Shown piece by piece: positions 25,081 to 31,978 of a DNA stretch of 48,660 bases (position 1 is the stretch's first letter; each line of letters begins with the position of its first letter). The stretch comes from Candidatus Omnitrophota bacterium (GTDB lineage Bacteria; Omnitrophota; Gorgyraeia; JAHIPI01). The stretch lies in assembly GCA_018894435.1 (NCBI GenBank), contig JAHIPI010000056.1:1-48660 (forward strand), written 5' to 3'. The translations under genes and the position numbers were made by a program. The notes beneath the pieces are model-generated. The model was not told the origin of the DNA. It searched no databases and worked only from the letters and a program-made list of their open reading frames with translations.

Positions 25081-25752
25081 GAATTTTTTTCTATCTTTTT
25101 TAGGAATATGTTTTATATGTTTCTTTATAATTCTTCTTGATCTATAAACATCTGTTCCACTGCGTAAATCCTCAAATTGTTCCAATGTTGTAATAGGCGA
25201 ATCAGCATAAAAATCTTTTGGCCTCAAGTTTCCATCCTTCTCTCTATAACGTAACGCCCCATCTTTATTCAAGGCTAAGAATTTATAAAATAAATCAATT
25301 TGCACTTCCACAATCTTTTTTATGGTATCATCAAAGTGATATATAACGAAGAGATAGTATATATTATCGCCACCAAACTGTTTTAATTTTTTCTCCCACA
25401 TATTTAACGTACCCATATCATTTTCACTATTTTTACATTTTATCCATTTCTTATCTTTTAGTTCAACGACATTACCACATTTATATTCAATGGCTAGCTC
25501 CGGGGAAGTTTTTAATGTAAAATCTGGAAATTGGTTTTTATCTTTTGCAATGGCATAATTTATAAGCCCCTGCTTTTTGAAATGATCAGCTAAAAATGCT
25601 GAAATATAAGGTTGGATTTCTGTACCAAAACTTACGTAATTGAAATCTCTAGTTTGGAGAGTCTTTTGAAGATGATCTTTAAGTGGCTTATGACAGGTCT
25701 TCAGAACTTGTTTTGCTTTTTTCAAGTCACCCATATTATCTAGCCTTTTCAT
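25063..25752 (-). CDS. Probable PD-(D/E)XK restriction endonuclease
   Basis: The 229-aa protein has the nuclease metal site PDFTLKTSPELAIEYK, with Asp77, Glu89 and Lys91. DIYYLFVIYHFDD-like strands follow (actual text NIYYLFVIYHFDD), and DSPITTLEQFEDLRSGTDVY lies near the end. Convergence with a methyltransferase and lack of other domains fit a type II restriction enzyme. It resembles no enzyme I can name. A strong promoter (25761-25789, - strand) would start the RNA within a few bases of the ATG, with no Shine-Dalgarno. The gene is AT-rich compared with the core genes. Confidence 0.78.
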   Translation of the reverse strand: MKRLDNMGDLKKAKQVLKTCHKPLKDHLQKTLQTRDFNYVSFGTEIQPYISAFLADHFKKQGLINYAIAKDKNQFPDFTLKTSPELAIEYKCGNVVELKDKKWIKCKNSENDMGTLNMWEKKLKQFGGDNIYYLFVIYHFDDTIKKIVEVQIDLFYKFLALNKDGALRYREKDGNLRPKDFYADSPITTLEQFEDLRSGTDVYRSRRIIKKHIKHIPKKDRKKFLKELS

Positions 25753-25760
25753 CAGTTTAT

Positions 25761-25789
25761 AGAATACTCCATATAAAAGAGGTTGTCAA
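25761..25789 (-). promoter_or_regulatory. Promoter of the nuclease gene
   Basis: On the - strand TTGACA (25789-25784), a 17-base spacer and TATTCT (25766-25761). Only 8 bases separate the -10 box from the start codon, so the transcript should be leaderless. Confidence 0.7.
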
Positions 25790-25823
25790 TAGTAGAGGAG
25801 CAATATATAATCACTAATAGTCA

Positions 25824-25852
25824 TTTACGATCAATAGGAAGTATGGCATAAT
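25824..25852 (+). promoter_or_regulatory. Promoter of the Myb/HTH-like gene
   Basis: TTTACG (25824-25829), a 17-base spacer and CATAAT (25847-25852). The ATG follows after 6 bases, so the RNA would begin at or next to the start codon. Confidence 0.5.
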
Positions 25853-25858
25853 TACATT

Positions 25859-26137
25859 ATGGGACGAAAATGGTCTAAACAAGAACTGGATTATCTTACA
25901 AAGAAAAAAGGCCGGATGACCTATAGGAATATTGCAAGAGTTTTACACAGATCAGTTCGGTCCATAAAAATGACAACCATTCGTATTGACATAGCTAATC
26001 CTAAACCACGTTGGACAGAAAAAGAAGAAATTAAATTAAGAAAATTATTGCAACAATATCTATCTTATACAAATATAGGACGCTTAATGCATAGAAGCAG
26101 ATTTAGCATTGCTTCAAAAGCAAGGCGTTTGGACTAA
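25859..26137 (+). CDS. Tandem Myb/SANT- or HTH-like DNA-binding protein
   Basis: The 92-aa protein consists of two related units: WSKQELDYLTKKKGRMTYRN followed by IARVLHRSVRSIKMTT, and WTEKEEIKLRKLLQQYLSYT followed by NIGRLMHRSRFSIASKARRL. Each begins with a Trp helix and ends in an HRS-x(3)-I/S recognition helix, the pattern of Myb/SANT or GcrA-type domains. Placed divergently from the nuclease, it could be a controller protein of the restriction locus or a relic of a homing endonuclease. The role is inferred. Confidence 0.75.
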   Translation: MGRKWSKQELDYLTKKKGRMTYRNIARVLHRSVRSIKMTTIRIDIANPKPRWTEKEEIKLRKLLQQYLSYTNIGRLMHRSRFSIASKARRLD

Positions 26138-26168
26138 AAATAAAGTAAACCATAATCGTTTGGCGCGC

Positions 26169-26197
26169 AAATCCCAAGCAAATTCTGCTTGGGATTT
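26169..26197 (+). terminator. Perfect 12-bp hairpin after the Myb/HTH-like gene
   Basis: AAATCCCAAGCA (26169-26180) and TGCTTGGGATTT (26186-26197) form a perfect stem with a 5-base loop. GTGTTTTTG follows. It closes the restriction island. Confidence 0.7.
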
Positions 26198-26276
26198 GGT
26201 GTTTTTGGGGGTATAATTTGGGGTAGAAAAGCGCCACCCTGCGAAAAAGTGACCGGTAAAGTCGTATTTAGATACT

Positions 26277-26900
26277 ATGGGTTTCCCTGAAGGGGTAGAT
26301 ACGGTTTCGCTATTTGAGCAGCAGCTCCAAAAAGGTAAGAATTTTGTTCCTATTAGCATCTTAAAAAAGCAAGCCAGGGAGCAAAGAGAACGGCTAGAAA
26401 CAATCTTCTTGGAAATGATTTATAAAATCCTTGGCAACACAAAGGGAACAGAAAACGCAATTTATTATCCTGTAGCAGAATTTGTATCGAATATATTCGA
26501 TCATAGTAAAAAAGACGAAGGATTTGTTTTTGGCCAACTGTATCAGTCTAAGAATTTTTTGGATATGTGTATAGTTGATACTGGGAGAGGCCTATCAACG
26601 GCTTACAAAGAGGAGAATAAAATAGTATTATCAGACGAAGAGGCCATTAAAAAAGCGTTAGAAGGATATTCAACGAAGCCCGACAAAGAGCGCGGTTATG
26701 GAATACGCACTTCAATAAGAGTTGTTTGTGAGGCCTTAAAAGGCGGCTTTGTGTTACTTTCCGGTAGCGCTGCATTTTTATCGATTGAAAATAAAAAGAC
26801 CATAGTCAGCCTGCCGAATTTTTACTGGCAAGGCGTAATTATTGCCTACAGAATACCAAGACCGATGTATCCTGTCAGTATTATGCCCTATATTGAATAA
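26277..26900 (+). CDS. GHKL-type ATP-binding protein (RsbW-like kinase fold)
   Basis: The 207-aa protein has an HATPase_c fold. The N box is EFVSNIFDHSK (Glu68, Asn72, Asp75-His76), G1 is DTGRGL (101-106), and G2 is GYGIRTS (140-146). There is no histidine phosphorylation domain. Stand-alone GHKL proteins next to STAS proteins are usually serine kinases or switch factors in partner-switching. The two following genes encode STAS-like proteins, which supports this. A TATAAT lies at 26212. The N-terminus has no match I know. Confidence 0.82.
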   Translation: MGFPEGVDTVSLFEQQLQKGKNFVPISILKKQAREQRERLETIFLEMIYKILGNTKGTENAIYYPVAEFVSNIFDHSKKDEGFVFGQLYQSKNFLDMCIVDTGRGLSTAYKEENKIVLSDEEAIKKALEGYSTKPDKERGYGIRTSIRVVCEALKGGFVLLSGSAAFLSIENKKTIVSLPNFYWQGVIIAYRIPRPMYPVSIMPYIE

Positions 26901-26938
26901 TGCGGCTGAGTATGGTATAATCTTGCGAGGTTAAAAAT

Positions 26939-27295
26939 ATGAAAACAGTTAAGATAGCCGTTTCCAAAAAGTTAGCTCCGATTGTGGGATCTCGTGATGT
27001 GGCGTATAGCCTTAAGAATCTCATAGAGAAAATCCATGCCCGGGCCATCGATTTAGACTTTCAGGATGTGGAATTTGTTTCTCGCTCTGCTGCGCACGAG
27101 CTTTTAGTGTTAAAAGAAAAGTTTAATAAGAGACTTTTTTGGAAAAAAGCAATTAATTTTATTAATACCAGCGATAATGTTGCTGATATGTTTAGAACAG
27201 TTGCGGCAAATCGAGCCCTCCCTAAACAGAAAGAAATAGAACTAAATATACAGAAAGTAGACGTAAATTACCTTTCTAAATTAGCTGCCTCATAA
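26939..27295 (+). CDS. STAS-like domain protein (DUF4325)
   Basis: The 118-aa protein has the DUF4325 pattern: a short strand MKTVKIAVSKKLAPIVGSRD, helix VAYSLKNLIEKI, LDFQDVEFVSRSAAHELLVL with the switch-helix start RSAAHE, and a final helix. DUF4325 proteins are commonly encoded beside GHKL ATPases such as the one upstream. A TATAAT (26916-26921) sits just before the gene, with GAGG close to the start. Confidence 0.8.
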   Translation: MKTVKIAVSKKLAPIVGSRDVAYSLKNLIEKIHARAIDLDFQDVEFVSRSAAHELLVLKEKFNKRLFWKKAINFINTSDNVADMFRTVAANRALPKQKEIELNIQKVDVNYLSKLAAS

Positions 27296-27419
27296 TTTTG
27301 CCCTTCCAAATGTACATTCTAGAGATATGATATATCCAAAATCTGTCCAAAAACAGAGGCAAAGGTAGATATATTTTACTTTAGATTTGCCATTGATAGA
27401 GGTATAATGTTGTTAATAT

Positions 27420-27842
27420 ATGAGACGACCAAAAATCCTACGTAAGATAAAAAGCATAGTTAAAAAGCGACTTGCTCCAAACCCACCCGCAGAAACCCAT
27501 ATCAAAAGTATAGGCTCTTATAAAAGTGTTACTATTATACGCCTCATGGGCAGCATCACCTCACAAACCATCCATAATGCAAGAAGCGAGTTTTCCGCGA
27601 AAACGAAAAACAAAAAGATTAAAAATATCCTATTTGATTTAAAAGAAGTGACAGAGACTGATACATCAGGCATAGCTGTTTTGATTGATCTATTCCGAGT
27701 GATGAAGACCCGCCAAATGGGGGACAAGATAGGCCTTATTAACGTCCCTAAGAAGATAAAAAACCTGTTTTTGATCTCAAAGGCCAAAGGATTCTTTAAG
27801 GGGTACCCGTCGGAAGAAAAGGCCATAAAGGCGCTAGAGTAA
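27420..27842 (+). CDS. STAS domain protein (anti-anti-sigma factor type)
   Basis: The 140-aa protein has a basic N-terminus (about 1-30) and a STAS domain with VTIIRLMGSITSQT, NILFDLKEVTETDTSGIAVL and LINVPKKIKNLF. Ser83 in DTSG is the expected phosphorylation site of SpoIIAA/RsbV proteins. With the GHKL protein at 26,277 and the DUF4325 protein it completes a partner-switching set. The target sigma factor is not in the neighbourhood. TATAAT (27403-27408) leaves a leader of about 5 bases. Confidence 0.85.
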   Translation: MRRPKILRKIKSIVKKRLAPNPPAETHIKSIGSYKSVTIIRLMGSITSQTIHNARSEFSAKTKNKKIKNILFDLKEVTETDTSGIAVLIDLFRVMKTRQMGDKIGLINVPKKIKNLFLISKAKGFFKGYPSEEKAIKALE

Positions 27843-27868
27843 ATTTGCATTTTTTATGAGAATTTAGT

Positions 27869-27899
27869 TGACAAGTCAATAGTTGAGTGGTAAACTATC
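27869..27899 (+). promoter_or_regulatory. Promoter and candidate MarR operator
   Basis: TTGACA (27869-27874), a 17-base spacer and TAAACT (27892-27897). ATAGTT (27880-27885) and AACTAT (27894-27899) are inverted arms overlapping the -10 box, suited to autorepression. Confidence 0.6.
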
Positions 27900-27923
27900 T
27901 GGCAAAAGAGAGGTAGTTTTATC

Positions 27924-28400
27924 ATGAGCATTTTTCGTGAACTTGGTGTACGTGAAGGTAAAGACAGAGTAAATGAAGAGGTTATTTATAATATAGCGAA
28001 GGCCTACACGGTTATTGATGGTGTTATTTCAGGCTTTCTTTCCAAATACGATTTAAGCCCCGCAAAATTCAATATCCTCCTAATGGTCAAGCATGTCGGT
28101 AAAGATAAGGGCATATCCCAGAACGAAATATCGAAGCTCCTTCTCGTGACTACCTCTAATATTACGCGCATGATAGATAAACTTGAAAAAGATAAATATG
28201 TTGAGCGCATATCGCAGAAAGGTGATAGGCGGGTAAATCTTATAAAGATTACAAAGAAAGGCTCTGATTTGCTGGATAAAGTTTGGCCTCATTATAAAGA
28301 GAAGATAGATAAATTAATAGGTAATAGTTTTTCTGGCAGCGAGAAAAAAATACTGAATGATTCCTTGTGTAAAATAAAAAATATTATAAAGGAGGCATAA
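27924..28400 (+). CDS. MarR-family transcriptional regulator
   Basis: The 158-aa protein has the winged-helix MarR layout. The dimer helices lie at both ends, and the HTH GISQNEISKLLLVTTSNITR, recognition part MIDKLEKDKYVERI and wing QKGDRRVNLIKITKKG are clear. An inverted repeat sits over its own -10 box. It ends one base before the next start codon, so it probably controls the DUF2339 membrane protein and the protease behind it. AGAGAGGTAG precedes the ATG. Confidence 0.9.
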   Translation: MSIFRELGVREGKDRVNEEVIYNIAKAYTVIDGVISGFLSKYDLSPAKFNILLMVKHVGKDKGISQNEISKLLLVTTSNITRMIDKLEKDKYVERISQKGDRRVNLIKITKKGSDLLDKVWPHYKEKIDKLIGNSFSGSEKKILNDSLCKIKNIIKEA

Positions 28401-28401
28401 G

Positions 28402-30999
28402 ATGATAACGTGCCCAAAATGTAAAAAGGAATACGACGCTAGCTGGAAGGTGTGCATAAAATGTAACGTTTCGCTTATTGACGATAATATGACACCGGAG
28501 GCAAAGAACGAAATAATTTCTATAAAGACAGCTCTAACAAAATTAAGCGAAAGAATAAATCTCCTCGAATATAGTCTAAAGGCGAGGAAAGCTGAATCCG
28601 TACCGGCGCCTAAAGCTGTACCAGAAGTAACGCCTGAAATCGAGGCAGCGAGAAGGGAACTTCGCATCAAGGAGAAGCCTACATTTAAAGAAGAAATAGT
28701 AGAAGAAGTGATAGAAGAAGCAAAAGAAGTAAAAAGAGAACCGGTAATCCCCAAAAAGAAATGGTCCGAAAGCTTCGAGCAAATGCTTGGAGGCAAGTTA
28801 TTTAATAAATTAGGCATTCTTGCCGTTGTGATCGGCGTAGCGCTTTTAATAGGGTATTCCTTTAAATACCTGGGCCCTATCGGAAAAATCGCCATAGGAT
28901 ACGCATTCGGCCTCGGGATCCTTATTTTCGGAAATCATATCGAAAAGAGGGAGAATTTCTCTATTTATGGCAAGACTCTAATCGGAGGTGGCTGGGCAAT
29001 AACGTATTTTACTACATATGCCATGCACCACATTCCTGTAGTGCAGTTAATACAAAGCCCGATTTTAGGTATATTGTTATTAATGGGCGTTTCAATCGCT
29101 ACGGTCCTACACATCTATAGGTATAAATCCGAACTAGCGACAGCATTCTCATACCTATTAATTTTTATCACCCTGATGATATCACCGGTCACTTTGTATA
29201 CCATGCTAACGGCGGCCTTAGTGGCAATATCGCTTATTTTCTTTATGTATAAGGAGAGGTGGGCGAAGTTTGGTTTCTATGGCATGGCGATGACCTATAT
29301 TACCTATGCCGGCTGGCTTTTTTCTGTTCAGAATACCACTACCGGCATGAGAGAGTTTCTTGTCGCATCGGGGTTTTTAGGGCTTTACTGGACAATATTT
29401 ATCATAGCGACCTTCCTTATAAGGGACGAAGATAACGGGGATGAATTTTTCGGAATAAGAGAAAAGATCCATCTTCTTAATACGTTAGCCGCGTCATTTT
29501 TGATGTTTCTTGTATTGGAAAACGGCTTTATGCGCTACGCGCAACCTTCCTTATTAATACTGGCAGGGCTATATCTGGGCCTTACCGCGATTTCTTATCT
29601 TATTAAAAGGAGGTCACTATATATCATCAGTTCAACATTCTCAATCTTATTTACTTTAATTTTCCTATCAATGAAATATACGGGCTATCCCCTCACAGCG
29701 TCTTACATAATACTCGCCCAGGTCATATTACTGGCAGGAATAATGTTCAAGGAATCCTACTGGAGAATCTTCTCTTTTGGGTTTTTGCTATTGATTATAG
29801 GAAAAATATTCTTTATTGATTTCTATGTCGCGAAGAATGCGATATTGCTTAATAACATAAGCAAAAGGACACTGTTGCTTACATTTGCCTTCGCCGTTTA
29901 TTTAATAGATCACATCGTATATACAATCCTTCAGAAAAAAAACCTTCTCACCACCACAGAAAAAGACCACCCGGCTATATTATCATATGCCTATGTCCTT
30001 ATTTATATGGTAGGGACATGGCTTGATTTGCCGAAAGTTCTAACGGCTCCGGCATGGGCCGGCCTTGGTGTAGTACTTTTGCAAATAGGCATTTCGACGA
30101 ATAATAATCATCAAAGATTGCAAGGTTATATACTCGGCATAGGAAGCTTTGTGAGACTGCTTATGTCCAATATGACTATAGAAGGCGGCATGGGATCCAT
30201 AAGCTACAGGCTCTTAAGTACAATACCGGTTCTGATGCTCTTCTACTATTGTCTTATGATTTTAAATGATGAAAAGACAAAGGCAATCTTAAAAGACGCG
30301 GAAAGGAAGATGGGCGTACTTTATCCTTATATGGTATTTGTCGCTCTTATGTTCTTAACGCGATATGAAGCGCCTGAGGGCATGGTAGCGCCCACATGGG
30401 GCATTATAGCCTTGATATATTCGTTTGTTGGGGTTAAGTCTAAACAAGCGCATTATCTTTCAATAAGTTCTCTTGCCGCCATTTCGGCTGCCGTAAGAGC
30501 TATTTTTATAAACCTGTTTGCGGGGCGATATCTCGTGGGTGTTTCGACCGTCAATATAATGTACCCCATTTTCACTATCGGCGCATTATATATAGGTAAT
30601 ATCATTTATCTCACCGGAAAAGAAAAATTGATCGGCATAGAGGCTGTCGGAGAAGGCCCAAAGAAGCACTTGCGCTCGCCAAGACTCATATTTGGCCTGG
30701 CGGCTACGATTCTTTTAACTACACTCTTAGCGGTGAAATTAAAGGATGTAAGCCTTACGATAGGTCTGGGCTTGGAAGGCCTGATGCTATTTTTGGCCGG
30801 ATTTGGACTAAAAGATAAAAATTGGAGAATATACGGATTAATAGTGCTTCTTCTCACGCTTTTAAAGGCATTCCTGGTAGATCTGAGGCAACTTAGCACT
30901 CTGTACTATATATTGTCACTTATCGCGCTTGGGCTGGCCTTACTATTCGTATCTTTTATATATACTAAATATAAAGATAAGATCAAAAAGCTGATATAG
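28402..30999 (+). CDS. DUF2339 polytopic membrane protein with zinc ribbon
   Basis: The 865-aa protein starts with a zinc ribbon (CPKC at 4-7 and CIKC at 17-20), then a coiled, charged linker (about 35-120). More than 20 predicted membrane helices follow, typical of DUF2339: KLGILAVVIGVALLIGYSFK, and GWAITYFTTYAMHHIP. Family function is unknown; a structural or transport role in the inner membrane is assumed. It shares a transcript with marR, and AAAGGAGG precedes the ATG. Confidence 0.86.
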   Translation: MITCPKCKKEYDASWKVCIKCNVSLIDDNMTPEAKNEIISIKTALTKLSERINLLEYSLKARKAESVPAPKAVPEVTPEIEAARRELRIKEKPTFKEEIVEEVIEEAKEVKREPVIPKKKWSESFEQMLGGKLFNKLGILAVVIGVALLIGYSFKYLGPIGKIAIGYAFGLGILIFGNHIEKRENFSIYGKTLIGGGWAITYFTTYAMHHIPVVQLIQSPILGILLLMGVSIATVLHIYRYKSELATAFSYLLIFITLMISPVTLYTMLTAALVAISLIFFMYKERWAKFGFYGMAMTYITYAGWLFSVQNTTTGMREFLVASGFLGLYWTIFIIATFLIRDEDNGDEFFGIREKIHLLNTLAASFLMFLVLENGFMRYAQPSLLILAGLYLGLTAISYLIKRRSLYIISSTFSILFTLIFLSMKYTGYPLTASYIILAQVILLAGIMFKESYWRIFSFGFLLLIIGKIFFIDFYVAKNAILLNNISKRTLLLTFAFAVYLIDHIVYTILQKKNLLTTTEKDHPAILSYAYVLIYMVGTWLDLPKVLTAPAWAGLGVVLLQIGISTNNNHQRLQGYILGIGSFVRLLMSNMTIEGGMGSISYRLLSTIPVLMLFYYCLMILNDEKTKAILKDAERKMGVLYPYMVFVALMFLTRYEAPEGMVAPTWGIIALIYSFVGVKSKQAHYLSISSLAAISAAVRAIFINLFAGRYLVGVSTVNIMYPIFTIGALYIGNIIYLTGKEKLIGIEAVGEGPKKHLRSPRLIFGLAATILLTTLLAVKLKDVSLTIGLGLEGLMLFLAGFGLKDKNWRIYGLIVLLLTLLKAFLVDLRQLSTLYYILSLIALGLALLFVSFIYTKYKDKIKKLI

Positions 31000-31009
31000 G
31001 ATCCAAAAA

Positions 31010-31966
31010 ATGAAACCACGACACATATTCTTAATATTCAGCATTTTGGTAACTGTTTTTGCAATAGCTCTTATCATGTTTAAAGGGCACCCTACTGACA
31101 AGGTAAGCTTTGATTCCGTTGCGCAGGTTTTTGAGAGCGCCTTGCATCATATCGATAAGACGGGCCATATACTGACCTCAGTTACCGATCAGGAAGAGAT
31201 GCAAATAGGGGATGGGATAGCCAAGGATATCGCAAGAAATTATTCTTTTAGGCAATCCAAGAACGCACAGTTGGAGAAATATGTAAGTGATGTCGGCAAA
31301 AGAGTCGCGAGGGATGTAAATAGAAAGGGCATAAAATATACGTTTCACATTGTGGAACAAGACTACCCAAATGCGTTCGCCCTTCCCGGCGGGCACATTT
31401 ATATTACCACAGGCTTATTGAAGGAATTGAAATCTGAAGCTGAATTGGCGTCTATTCTGGGCCACGAGATAACACACGTAGATGCCAAGCATTGTATAGA
31501 GGCGATACAGTATAAGATTGCCGCTGAAAAAATAACCGGCGCAAATATGGATACTTTTGTCGATATCGGATATCAGATTTTCCTGAGGCCTGGGTATTCG
31601 GAGTTTCAGGAGCAGGAGGCGGATAAAGGGGGCGTATATCTTTCCTATATGGCTGGTTACCATCCTTTAGGCGCCATCGCTGCCCTTGAATGCCTGAAAA
31701 AACACGAGTCGGGCTATGATTACGGAGCAATGACGCCCATAGGGGATACGATAAGCGCAACTGTAGGATTATTGGGAAGGTATTTCGATACTCATCCGCC
31801 GGTTCAATCCAGGATAGAGTACCTTACCAGATATATTGCCGATAACGGATTAGTCGATAGTAAAAGAAAATATTACATCGGTCAGAAAAACTACAAAGAA
31901 AAGAAATGCCGCACCGGAAAACCTTATTCTGGCGAATTAAAAATTGACTATGTACTGGTAAAGTAA
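31010..31966 (+). CDS. M48-family zinc metalloprotease (BepA/LoiP-like)
   Basis: The 318-aa protein has an N-terminal hydrophobic segment (about 7-25). The zinc motif is LGHEITHVDAKHC (HEXXH near residue 152), the third ligand Glu is in FQEQEADKGGVY, and THPPVQSRIEYL is typical for this family. Relatives in the periplasm remove damaged outer membrane proteins. The gene begins 10 bases after the DUF2339 gene and 12 bases before the repeat protein, so one transcript is likely. Confidence 0.91.
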   Translation: MKPRHIFLIFSILVTVFAIALIMFKGHPTDKVSFDSVAQVFESALHHIDKTGHILTSVTDQEEMQIGDGIAKDIARNYSFRQSKNAQLEKYVSDVGKRVARDVNRKGIKYTFHIVEQDYPNAFALPGGHIYITTGLLKELKSEAELASILGHEITHVDAKHCIEAIQYKIAAEKITGANMDTFVDIGYQIFLRPGYSEFQEQEADKGGVYLSYMAGYHPLGAIAALECLKKHESGYDYGAMTPIGDTISATVGLLGRYFDTHPPVQSRIEYLTRYIADNGLVDSKRKYYIGQKNYKEKKCRTGKPYSGELKIDYVLVK

Positions 31967-31978
31967 AGGAGAGTTAAA

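Noticed and set aside
26249-26290. Frameshifted extra N-terminus of the GHKL protein
   Set aside because: A short GTG-started frame could encode a strand before the gene, but it would need a shift without any homopolymer. The ATG at 26277 gives a complete ATPase fold.
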